A stretch of 64,000 bases of DNA from Brachionus rotundiformis. Taxonomy: Eukaryota > Rotifera > Eurotatoria > Ploima > Brachionidae. This document shows, one piece after another, positions 11,730 to 22,653 of the stretch; position 1 is the stretch's first letter, and every line of letters starts with the position of its first letter. Position numbers and translations under genes: made by a program. Below the pieces are notes generated by a model. The model did not search any database, was not told where the DNA came from, and saw only the letters and a list, made by a program, of their open reading frames with translations. The stretch covers positions 1,288,402 to 1,352,401 of the forward strand of contig JAESIW010000115.1 in NCBI GenBank assembly GCA_016802295.1, written 5' to 3'.

Positions 11730-12150
11730 TGGAATTATTGTTTAGAAAAAAAAATTGCCCATACCTCGAAAAATTAAGGCTGCGTGGGACCAGAACAAAA
11801 GTCAAGGTGTACAAGGCGGTCGTGCTGTCCACACTCCTCTATGGAGCTGAGACAACTTGCAACGATAATGATTACGCCAGACTCAATCCTTTCCATTCCA
11901 GGAGATTGCAGCAGTTAGCGGGACCCCGGAGAGTGGACTTGACCAGCGCAAAGCTTTACCAGATAGCGCAGTCGGCACCTACGTAGAACATAGTGAGGAG
12001 ATACAGGTTACGTTGGGCCGGACACGTCGGAAGGTATGGAGGCAACCGATGAGAAAAGAAAGTGCTTCTCGGGGATCTTGCTGGTGGAAAATAGGGGCGT
12101 GGCAGGCCGAGGTTAGAGTGGACAAACTGCTCCGAAATTTAATAAAATAG
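11730..12150 (+). mobile_element. 3' fragment of a second LINE type (endonuclease-RT family)
   Basis: The plus strand reads RTKVKVYKAVVLSTLLYGAET, and after a stop RYRLRWAGHVGRYGG and then GRGRPRLEW in broken frames. These are the recognisable C-terminal motifs (K-x-x-V-Y-x-A-V-V-L-x-T-L-L-Y-G-x-E-T, L-R-W-x-G-H-V, G-R-P-R-x-x-W) of a LINE class different from the CR1-like copies nearby. Base composition is less AT-rich than the surroundings. Confidence 0.7.
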
Positions 12151-12999
12151 ATGAAGAAATAAAATTTAGTTTTTGTTTTAATAATTTAGAGATATGCAAA
12201 GAAAAAATGCCTTTAATTAATAATTATTCTATTAATTGCCAATTCAATAATTTTATTTTTTATAAAACATTAGTTAAATTGACCATCTAGTTTTTAATTT
12301 GTTTCAAAAAAATTAAGATCATTAATTAATAAAAGTTTAATTAATTCAGTAATTAGAGTGCATATTTGATACAAAATATGGATATAGCAAGAACCATTTT
12401 AAATGAGGACTTTTATGGAAGAAAAAAAAAAAAATTGGAATAAATGCTCAAGATGCGTTCACTACCTAGGTTACCAGACTCAAATGCAATTGAATATCTC
12501 TGTAAGAAATTTGGTTACAAAATCAAGGTGAAAATAGTTTATAGAAAATTTATGGGCTAACAATTGAGAAATGTATAAAATATTTTAAAAAGTTATTTCG
12601 AGTAAAAATTCTTTACAAAATATAATATTGTTGGTCAAAAAGTTGAATAAAAAAAATCTTTATAAATAAAAAAAATTCCTCATTAAAATAGAAAATTTTT
12701 TTTAAATCTCAATAAGTTAACTTTTTATTATTTTTTTTTCTAAATATTATCGGTCAAATTAAATAGCAAAATTTTATCAAGTCTTAACAGGAAAATAGTA
12801 ATTTTCCGTAAAATTATCAATCCTTACTGACTAATTTTAACTTTACACTTTAGCTTCATAAATTTTCCGTAGTAATATTTTATACAATATTGTACTGAAA
12901 AGATATGTCTTGTTTATTCTTTAGTTTTAAAAAGCATACTGTATTTTCTTGAAATAAATTTAAATTAACAAGAAAAGCTTAACTCTATATAAAGCAGTA
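12151..12999. other. AT-rich intergenic
   Basis: No gene or named repeat seen; A/T runs with a slightly more complex patch around 12440-12540. Confidence 0.4.
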
Positions 13000-14520
13000 G
13001 TAGTAATTTAAACTAGTTTATCTAAGCATAGCCCTAGAGAGCTGTAGCAGTCGCTTCTATTTTTGTTTGCCATGCAACAATCAAGCTTCGATTTAAAACT
13101 ATTTAGATTCCTTCCTTTTACTACATCTTCTGAGCTTATTCCATTCATTCACAATTCTATTTGTAAAAATGTCTCGGAAGACAATTTCTTATTTTTTCAC
13201 GAGTGAGACAATAGCTAGTTCTTCTCAAATCTTGACTATCAGATTTTGTATTTAGACTTTAATTGATTCCTTTGTTAAATTTAATTTCTTCATAATTGTT
13301 TACCAATTTGAACATCTGAATTAGATCACCTCTTAATCTCCTTGTACTCAAATTAGTTAAATCTAGACTCAACAACCGTTGTTGATAATCAAAGCTACTT
13401 AATTTTGGAATCAATTTTGTTGCTCTTTGAACTCTTTCAAGTTCATTTATATCTTTTTTTAAATAAGGACACCATGCACTGATAGCATATTCCAGGTGCG
13501 GTCTAACCATTGAACAATACACTAATTTGATAGTCTTGTTTCAGGGATATTTAAATGCTTTCTTAATTAAATCCAAAATTCTATTTGTTTATTAGCTGTA
13601 GCATTTTCCCATTTTAGATTATTGTGTATGTAAATACCCAAATTCTTTTCGACTTTTGACTTACTCAAGGTTTTCAACCAATATGAAAAACTTTACATTT
13701 ATCTTCATTAAGCTGAGTAGACCATTCACTTGACCATTAACACACTCTATCTATATCTGATTGTAGGTTATAAATCGAGGTGGAATTTTCAATTTTTGAT
13801 ATTTCGTTGTGCCATCAGCATAAGCTTCACCATGGTTTTGGACATTATTCAGCATATCGTTTATTATATGATATATGATAGAATGAAAAAGATAGGACCT
13901 AGCACTGAACCTTGTGGAATTCCACATTTAACTTATTTAACCCTATTTGAGCTGATATCTCCTAAGACTACTTTTTGTGAGCGTTCTGAAAGGAAATCCT
14001 TTATCCAATTTATAAGACCTTCGCCAATCCCAAAAAATATAAGTTTATACAGAAGCATTCAATGAGAAACTTTGCCGAAAGCCTTTGCAAAATCTGTGTA
14101 AATGATGTCTGTCGATAAACTATTTGATATTTATCAAATTAAATCTAAAGTTTCCAATAAATTTGTCTGACATGACTTTTTTGGCAAGAAACCGTGCTGT
14201 GAAGAGGATATTAAATTATTATTAATTATGGAATCCAAGACCTTGCATACAATACTGGTTAAAGATACTGGGCCAAAATTCTGAGGAGCGAGTCTGGATC
14301 CTCCTTTACGTGTTACATTTGCTTGTTCCCAAGCTTTTGGTAACTTTCCTAAAATAAGTGATTTTTTTGAAGATAATTGTAAAAGTAACATCAAACGATC
14401 TAAAACAATTTTTTAGTACAAATCCATGAATCCTGTCGGGTCCAATAGCTTTATTTGGCTCTAATTTTGATAATTTTTCAAAAGCCTTTTTTAGATTGAT
14501 GAGATGACCAATGATGATAT
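13000..14520 (-). mobile_element. CR1-like non-LTR retrotransposon remnant, inverted
   Basis: Read on the minus strand from 14520 down to 13000. It has KLPKAWEQANV, FGPVSLTSIVCKVLDS and SQHGFLPKKSCQTNLLETLDLI (14134-14394). A shadow of the catalytic core in broken frames covers about 13600-14120. The tail MVRPHLEYAISAWCPYL, ERVQRATKLIPKL, LTNLSTRRLRGDLIQMFKL is at 13259-13522. It ends near an AGT run at about 13000, which is the complement of the ACT tail of the copy at 11324-11336. It has several frameshifts and stops and is not functional. Confidence 0.85.
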
Positions 14521-14996
14521 AATAATTTAATAATTTATTATTTAGCTATATTTTATATAAATTATATATAATTATATATAGAAATTTTATTTTCAAATTT
14601 GAAAATTTAATGTTATAAAAAATTTTTCCAAGTAATTCGTATACGAAATATTGGTACGGTTCGGGTGGAAATTTTTTTGCATTAAACAAATGAAATTTTT
14701 AAATTTCATATTTTTAATTACAGGTAAATTATTGAGCTTAAAATGTATATATTTTTTAATTGTTAAAATTAATCTTTCTTATAAAAATTAATTTTAACCT
14801 TTCTTATAAAAATTATTCGTCAGATTGCAGAAATATCGAAATTCTATTTTAAAAAAAATAAAATATAAAATCGAATAATGACGTAAAATTATTGAAATAA
14901 TGATGAATTAACTATTCATTATTTAATACTTTATCGTAGTTTATAAATAAAGGTTTTTTGAAAATTAAAAATTATTTTCAAAAATAAGAACATTTA
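14521..14996. other. Upstream region of copy 2
   Basis: AT-rich. It shows only patchy similarity to the region upstream of copy 1 (shared 'aatgacgtaaa' near 6845 and 14876, shared 'tttaattacaggta'), in contrast with the near identity further downstream. Confidence 0.45.
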
Positions 14997-15800
14997 ATGA
15001 ATTTAAAAAATAATTTTTTAAAAACAATATCAGTTTTTATTATATTAGCAGGTTAAAGCAAAAATCTAGAAGCCTGATATTTTTAACATTATTTTTTTAA
15101 AGTTTGCTGTGATTGTTTACGATCTGGTAGTCGATCTGGTTTTCGATCTGGTAGTCGATCTGGTTTTCGATCTGGTAGTCTATCTGGGAGCCGATCTGGC
15201 AGTAGATCTTCTGGTGGATCCAGAACTTCAAGTAGATCCACAAGTCGCATTAACATTGGCTCAAGGTTCACCTCAAGAGTAGGAAGCACGTCAAATACAA
15301 TATTTAGATTTATAAGAACTAGCAGATCATTGTCAGGCACTTATCGATATGGTTCTTATTCAGGAACACGATATGGCATGTCAATTAGAAGATCGGTTTT
15401 CTGGCCCGTCAGACGTGTGGTTTACGGCACGATCTTTTACTCAAACCACAATAATAGAGTTCCATCATATTCAAACCGAGATGTTGACAATAATATTGTA
15501 ATCAGTGATACATATACAAAAACAAGTTGATTTAATTCAATTAAAAAAATAAATTTATAAAAATTAAATTTATTATCAGAAAAAAATGAAACGGGATTTT
15601 CTTATGATTGTGTGGCACCTGGTCAAACAACAATAACATGCTTTGAACCACCTGAAAATCAGGAAATAGTTGACATGCAAAATAACCCGGATCTTGAGAT
15701 TTTCGATGGTGGATGCTGTGAAAACTTGTCTACAGGCCAAGCTGAGTGCTGTGTTATTGGAATAAGTGATGCCTTGTCAAAAGCCAAAATTTTAAAGTAA
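14997..15800 (+). CDS. Secreted SR-rich, double-Cys protein, copy 2
   Basis: This has the same three-exon layout as copy 1: 14997-15051, 15103-15525 and 15580-15800, with introns of 51 and 54 bp, both phase 1. The product is 232 aa. The signal peptide differs by two swapped bases (SVFIILA against SVFILLA). After VCCDCL the Arg-Ser-Gly repeat is longer than in copy 1, with extra RSGSRSGF units, which accounts for all 16 extra residues. From the SGGSRTSSRS stretch to the stop, the protein is identical to copy 1. The gene lies between an inverted LINE and a GC-richer repeat insert that begins where the copies stop matching (about 16012). Function unknown. Confidence 0.75.
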
Positions 15801-16011
15801 AAATTTATTTTAAATATTAAAATGAGAATTTTAAAATGATATTTATTTTAGTCATATATACGGTTCTCTTATTTGTTTGGTTTTAACTAGTTTTCTTCTA
15901 TTTAGAAGATTTTTCAGATAACTTTATATTTCTTTTGATAAAATTATTAAACAATATAAACTAAATTTATTTTGGACTAAAAATTTTAAACTAAAAATTG
16001 AATCAAAATTG

Positions 16012-16185
16012 TGTTGTGGTTCCAGGCTAGTCAAAATTGTTTCCGAGTTCGCAGCCAATTTAAGTGATCGGATGAGTGGTGCTTTTTATGAACGTCCCAC
16101 TAGCTTATTAGGGAAATAAGCCGTCATAACTCTGCTAAAGCCGTCCCAAGCCCGGTTGAGAAAAGAGGAGGGTGACATAAATATA
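16012..16185. repeat. GC-richer insert at the edge of the duplicated block
   Basis: The match between the two copies ends at 'gaatcaaaatt' (7954 and 16013). In copy 2 a distinct, GC-richer stretch follows, running to 'cccaagcccggttgagaaaa' and 'gaggagggtgac'. The wording recalls the 5' or 3' ends of LINE/RTE-type elements, but I cannot name the family. Confidence 0.45.
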
Positions 16186-17239
16186 ATTAAATCTTTGTCT
16201 GAAATTTACATACATAAAATTTTTCAATTAATTAAAAGATACTCCTAGATAATTTTTTTTTGGGCTCCAAAATTATTACGCAAAAGGATTCATTTTTCAA
16301 AATCTTTTTCTTTATCGTTCTAATGTCTAATTTTTTAAATAGATCTTCCCATTATTGATTAAAATTTAATCCAATTAATTTTAATGAACTTCTTGATTTT
16401 TTTCAACCAAGTATAAACAAGAAATTGGCTCTGTAAGCCTTTAGCAATCTCAAAACAGTAAATAGGAATATCAAATAAACTACAAATGTATATCAATATT
16501 AAATTTTGTTTTCATATTAGATAAATTTTTGTGTAATAATTCGAAGGTGAAAGCTTTTCGGACGAACCTTGTATGCTTCCGTAGAATACGCATTTAATAA
16601 ATAAATTAATAAAGATAGTTTCCGAAAATTAAACTTAACCATTTTTTAAATTATTAACTTATTAAATAAAAAAGTCACTATATATATTTGTGAATTAAAT
16701 AGAATAATTTTTTTAATAAATGATTTTATTAATTTTCAATCAATAAATAAATAGGCTGCTTGTATGGCGGAATTGGTCATTGATGGCAACAAATGCTTTG
16801 CCTTAAACTTATTCCAGGTTCAATAAAAAAAGATTTTATGGTATCAATAGTTTATTCATAAATATGTATTTATGCTTTATTCTTTTAAGTAAAAATATAT
16901 GTATATATATATATATATAATATCATACAAAGTGCATAATCAAAATAGTTTCATAACTTTTTTTTAAAAATCCAACAAACCAGAAATCCAAACCTCTTTA
17001 AAATATATACACAAAACCCCGAATTTAAAAAAAATTTTAAAAATTATTTCTCTTAATGAAGAATTAGTAAATTAAAATCCGATCGAAGCAAAAAAACAAA
17101 CAAAACTCTTGCCAAACATAACACCAATCCTATTCTAATATAGTTTAGTGTACAATCGTTTGTACAAAGAACCCTACTACTTGGTAAAGGAATGGCTAAA
17201 CGACATTAACAACCAGTCATTTTGAACAACTTTTTTTTT
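16186..17239. other. Intergenic, with a TA microsatellite
   Basis: AT-rich sequence 3' of BICRA. A (TA)n tract lies at about 16898-16920. No coding region seen. Confidence 0.5.
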
Positions 17240-20200
17240 CTAAAAATCCAATATACTCGACATTGGCAAGTCGTCTTCATTGATGATAAAATCGTCAAAG
17301 TTTGCCAGCGTATTCAAGCCAGAAGAAGAATTCTCTTCATTTATGTCGAGCACATTTTGATTGGAATTGAGTGGACGAAAGGTCTCGTACTGTTCGAAGT
17401 CATTTGAGTCATCATTTGAGTTATCATTGTCAAAATCATCCAGATTGGTGTTGGTGAAAGTTTCGTCAAAGTCTCCATTGAGTGGTTTGGTTTCTAGTTT
17501 CAAGTTAAATGAGCTGGACGAAGATGAGGGATAGGCCGACGAAGATAACTGGTTTACAGATGTATTGGATTCGGATTTGTCTGTGCTGATAAGCGAAGTA
17601 GAGTCGGTTTTTTGAAATTTTGGCGATTTGTCCTCGTCGTCGCATTTCAGCACTCGTTTTAAGCAAAACGAGCTTTGGCTCTGGCTGGCTTCACTGGGGC
17701 CTTGATTCATTTTGATCAGGTTTCGTATGGTCTGTGGTGACTCTGTTTTGACCACTTGAATCAACGGTTTTGTTTGGATTTGGCTTTTTTGTTCCTGTTG
17801 TTTTTCTTTAATCTCTTGCTTCTGGTTGTCTACGTCCTGCTTCAAGTCGTCTACATACAACTTGAGCAAAAGTGTCTCTTCTGAAGATGATACTTCTTTT
17901 TGCATCGATCTTAATTGTAGCAGATTGAAGCGTTTTTTCATTGCATCTGCTATCCGCAATAGTCTGTCTGACACTTGTTCGAAGCATTCGTCAACTTAAA
18001 TATTTATTAATTAATTTTTTTAATTAAAATTGAAAATTTATCAAAGGAAATTTGTTATATAATAATTTTTAAATCTTAATTTATACTTTTTTTCTTAAAT
18101 AAGCACTCGGTCTAATTTTTTTATTTCTAAATAACTTTGAGGAGAACCTCAGGCTACTCAGAATGGAATTAAGTCCTTCTTTTTAGCCCAGCGTTAGTAA
18201 GTAAAATGAGGTCAGAGATAGTTTTTTAATAAAATAAGTTCATAGTTTTTAGTTAATAAGTTTTTATGTAGAAGCTATTGTCTAATTGAATTAACAATAA
18301 ATGGAAGAAATTTTTTAAAAAAATTTACATTGAACAAACTTCTAAATATCAGTTACGATATTTTTATTCGTTTTTTTCCAATTGTTAAAAGAGTTATCTA
18401 TTATTATTAAAGTTTTTGATTATATTTCAATTTTTAAAATTCAAATAACTCGAATAAATTAATTTATGTCTAAAAGTTTTATAAAATATTATTTTTTGTC
18501 TAGTCTTTAGTGGTTAATTTAGTCAATATATTTCCAAATCTATCAAAAAATTCTAATTAAAATTTCTTTTAATTGTCCGATGTATTTAAATGCTTTGTTA
18601 TAGTCGGATTAGCTATTTTCGGTCTTGTGCACCAAACCAATTTCGTGAACAATGGTTAAATTTTTTTAAATGTATCACTCTTGTTGAAATTAATAAAAAT
18701 ATCTAAATATTCTCATATATTTAAAAATCTGATCTGTTAAAAAGTAAAGATACAATAAAACTTTATTGTATTGTTAAATTATACCACCCTTGTTAATTTT
18801 TATACAAAAAAAAACGGAGTCAAAACTTAAATAAATTCAAAAGTTTGTTTCGTAGAGTTAGAAAAAAATTCTGAAAATGCTGAAACATTTATTCTAGATT
18901 TGGAAAATGAGTCATGTTGCACCATGTAAGATTTATAGGATTTTTTTCTAACTCTACGAAACAAACTTTTGAATTTATTTAAGTTTTGACTCCGTTTTTT
19001 TTGTATAAAAATTAACAAGGGTGGTATAATTTAACAATACAATAAAGTTTTATTGTATCTTTACTTTTTGACAGATCAGATTTTTAAATATACGAGCAAG
19101 ATAAAATGAATAAAACAAAATTCAATTCATTTTAAATAATTTTAAATTCAATAAAATTTATTATGGATTTTTTTATAAAATTTGTTTCTTGTTCAAATGT
19201 TATATAATCTATAAGCGATTATATAATCCATGTTAATTTTTATTCTAATAGAAATAAACTATTCATTTAATTAATTAAAACAGCAAGATTTAACAAATAA
19301 TCCTAATATTTTAATTAACTACGCTATAATAATCTAATTTTTTAAAATCATAACTTTCCTAGTAAATTTTAATAAAATTTTAAATTAAGGTAAAAACTGA
19401 AATAAAAAATCTCTGGATATAGCAATATTAGTGACAAATTTTACTGCTTAAATTAACAAGCCAGTAGCCATATCGCGTTCCCTGAGCAAGTTAATTTTCA
19501 TAGACTTAATTTATATAGCAATTATTTTCATAAAATTGGAACAGAATATCTTTTTATTTCATTAACAAAAAGTCTACTTTTAATTTAATTTATTTACTTT
19601 TAATTTTCTAAATTTGTTTACGAGATTCTTAGTTGAGTTTGTAAAACTTTTCTTCCAAAAGAAGCTTACTCAGAACAGTTACCGAGTAGGTAGTTCGCTA
19701 AACTGGGCAATATGTATAAAGCTTTTCAATTCAAGCCAAAAAACATAACTTTATGAAATTTAATTTTCAGTCTTATAAACTATGGAAAATTGAACATATG
19801 ACCAGTTTTAATCTTAGAGATAAAAACAAAATGCATTTGGTAAACAATAATAAAGATGGATTGGTGACTTTGTGTGGACGTTCACAAAAAAAATTGGCTT
19901 CATTAAAAATTTTTCATCGAATTTGAAAATTCAAGTTGATAAGAACAAAATTTGAGACTGGTCAAAAAGTGGTCATCAGTGCTAAACGCAGACAAGTGCC
20001 AGGTCCTGCATCTGGGTAACTGGAAAACAATCTGGCGAAGTTAATAAGATGTTGGGTTTGATCAGAAGATGGTTTAAATTTCATCACTAAACTTTTATTC
20101 AAGTCCCTTGTTAGACCATATTCAGAATATGCCATCAGCTAATGGTATCCATACTGTTTAAAAGATATAAATATAAACAAGTTGGAAAAAGTGCAAAGAC

Positions 20201-22653
20201 TGGTTCTTGAGTTGAGAACCTTAAGTTATACTGTCAGCTGATACAGAATGGATCTTACCAATCTTCAAATGAGAAGACAAAAAGACGATCTTTTCCAAAT
20301 GTTCAAAATTGTTAATAATTTAGGGAAAATGAATCTCGTGAACGTCACACAAAGCAAAAAATAAAACCTCAGATCTCATAACAGAACAATAGGACTAAAG
20401 AGAATATGAAGTATTTTCTACCAACCAAGATTTAATTTCCTTACAAACAGGATCACGACAATCTGGTACAAATTGAATTTGAACAGCTTTAAGGCTAAAT
20501 TGGACGTTTGGATGAAAAAAAGGAAATTTTTTCCTTTATTGAAGCGACTGCTACAGCCCTTAAAGACTATACTTTAGCTTTAGAATACAAATTCAAGTCG
20601 TAGTTCTATTTACTACTACTACCAATTCTACTAAAGTTTCACACAGATAAAAAAAGTTAAGAATTCAATATTAATCATAAAAATATGCTTCTGAAATTAA
20701 TTTTACAATCAAAAAATAGTAAAATCTTATTTTATTAATAATTGTTGAGCATGATGATTAAATGTGGTCAAAATCTTCAATTAACCAAAGCTGTCTGCCT
20801 CTTTTTTAATTACATTTGGAAACAAGATTTCCAATTTGTACTAATGGTTAAATTCATATAACAAAATAGAACTTACACTTTTGCGAATCTTCTTGGCTTG
20901 GTTCAAAATAGGTCTTTTGAAACACATGGTACCGGGACAATCTTTTTATGGCGTCAGTCCTATCACTAAAAGGTGTCTTGAAGTCGGGCTCAGTGGCAAG
21001 CTTCTGATCCTTTGCCAACTGTTCACTGATACAATTTTTAATGTTTTGCTTAGCCAAATGCTGCTGTTCCAAATATTTTTTTACCAATTTGACCTGATTT
21101 TTTTGAAACGACTCCAACTGCTCCCTGTTAATCACTTGGCTTATTCTCTCATCTAGCTGTTTAAGCAGGTTAATGGTCAACTGGCTCGTTTCCTTGGTAA
21201 TCACGCCATTTTGAGCCAACTCTTCAAAATTAAGACACTTGAACTCAAGGTCAGCAAAGCTTTGCTTTTTTAAATTGACCGCTTGCTGCAGCGTGATCAG
21301 CGGACCGATTGATAGACTTGGCGACGCGTTCAACGAACTAGTAGTGGCCGTGTTGTCCTTGTTGTTGATGACTAGAGTGCGCAACGGTGTAGCCATTGGA
21401 GACTTGATCATTTGGCTCTGGCTGATCACATTGCGTATTTTGACAGGCGTTTGCCTGGCACCAGACTCCTTCTCCTTGTCTATCAACGACTGCAGCTCGG
21501 CCTGTTTTTTGATCAGCAAAATGTACTTTTCCTTCAGCTGAGACAGCGCGTCCTTGTTGCTCTGTGACGCAATTGTTTGCTTAATTTGTTCAATTTGGTT
21601 CTTAATCAGGTCATTTAGCTTAAGTTTTTCGTTTAGGTTGAGTTCGTTCAGGTTAATGGTGGTTGTTATCTGAGGCTGTGGTGTCTGGGTGCTTGGCTTC
21701 TGCTCGCCTTTGAGCTCGTTTTGTAGCGAGCTTTGTAGATCGATGAGCTTTTTCATTTGATCGAATTCCTCATGGGTCAAAACCAGCTGCTGCTGGCCGG
21801 TGTTCGAGTCCACGGTGACAGTCTTGCTGGAGCGAAGGGCGTTCAACTTTTGGGTCACTTGCTGCAATAGCTGAAGCTTGGACTGGCTCTGTGTTTGTCC
21901 GCCGTTGCTCTGGTTCATCAACTTTTGCTTCAGTTGCTGAATTTCGCCCTCGACACTCTTTTTGCTGGCGATCAACTTTTGCAATTGAAGCTGCTCGTCA
22001 CTGCTCAAAACTGCCTGAATCTGGATGGTGGAGACCTGCTGCTGGCCTTGGCCAGTCGATTGCAAAATTTTCTGCTGATACTGTTTTAGCTGAGACTGAA
22101 TTTGCTCCAGTTGTTTCATTTTTTCGGTAATTTCGCCCGCCAGGCTCGTATTTTGACCATTGCTTGCACTCGGATTGGACAAAATGACAAACTGCGGACT
22201 CGACTGGCTCTGAGCGGCATTCTGGTAGTTTTGCTTGACATTCACAGATTGTACAGGCACGATTCTGTTGTTGATGTTGAGGAATATTTGGCCATTTTGA
22301 CCAGTCTGCTGAGGTAGAACCATTTGGCCCGAGGAGGGCTGTTGGATGATTATGCGCGGACTGTTCTGCTGCGCCTTCTGGCCTTGGACCACTATGGGTT
22401 GCTGGCTGTTGGCCGACTTGGGCTGCGAATGGCTCGTCGACGGCGCTGTGTTGGACGTGGCCGTCTGACTGGACGATTGCTGTGGCTGGATTACATAGTA
22501 CCCGTTCGGGTTAGATTGTACCATTTGCTGGCTGGTGTATAGCACATTCTGGCTCTGGTTGCCGATTTGAACCAACTTTTGCGAGCTATCCGTGGACAAG
22601 TAGATCGGCTGGCCCGTCTGAACAGGCTGTTGTGTCGATTGTTGAAAATTCAT
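17240..22653 (-). CDS. BICRA: BICRA/GLTSCR1-like subunit of the ncBAF chromatin-remodelling complex
   Basis: GLTSCR1/BICRA proteins are defining subunits of the non-canonical BAF (GBAF) SWI/SNF complex in the nucleus. Two coding exons are predicted: 20877-22653 and 17240-17994, joined by a 2,882-bp intron in phase 1 (donor GTAAGT), for 843 aa. The first exon is Gln/Ser-rich (QQPVQTGQPIYLSTDSSQKL onward) with coiled-coil stretches (EKMKQLEQIQSQLKQYQQK). It ends in the start of the GLTSCR1 domain: DFKTPFSDRTDAIKRLSRYHVFQ. The second exon continues the domain (FDECFEQVSDRLLRIADAMKKRFNLL, then SSSEETLLLKLYVDDLKQD). Human BICRA has ...KVDEEFEM... at the same place, so the join is well supported. 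After that come a Lys/Gln coil and a long acidic Ser/Asn/Asp tail ending EDDLPMSSILDF. The intron carries a long hairpin and a LINE remnant. The ATG at 22653 is clear. Confidence 0.88.
18709..19097. repeat. Long near-perfect inverted repeat (foldback hairpin) in the BICRA intron
   Basis: Arms at about 18709-18869 and 18940-19097 (roughly 158-161 bp each) are complementary with only a few differences. One arm contains 'ggagtcaaaacttaaataaa' and the other its exact reverse complement. The loop is about 70 bp and includes 'catgttgcaccatg'. Each arm also contains a small palindrome ('acaataaaactttattgt'). No transposase is present and I find no clear target-site duplication. It is probably a foldback/MITE-type element; an inverted duplication of host sequence is the alternative. 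Confidence 0.9.
19950..20640 (+). mobile_element. CR1-like LINE 3' remnant, antisense in the BICRA intron
   Basis: Decayed tail of the same LINE family as 9502-11340. A 'aacgcagacaagtgccaggt' block corresponds to the L-N-x-x-K-C segment after the YADD motif. It is followed by 'cttgttagaccatattcaga' (L-V-R-P-x-x-E), 'gaaaaagtgcaaag' (E-K-V-Q-R) and the 'gatcttaccaatcttcaaat' block. It ends in an ACT-type tail near 20610-20630. It has many stops and is non-functional. Confidence 0.75.

Noticed and set aside
18827..19018. 63-codon minus-strand open frame
   Set aside because: It lies entirely within the foldback hairpin, and its start and end are mirror images; an artefact of the inverted repeat.
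21891..22542. Several plus-strand open frames of 60-80 codons opposite BICRA
   Set aside because: Antisense shadows of the Gln-rich coding exon; no start context or similarity.
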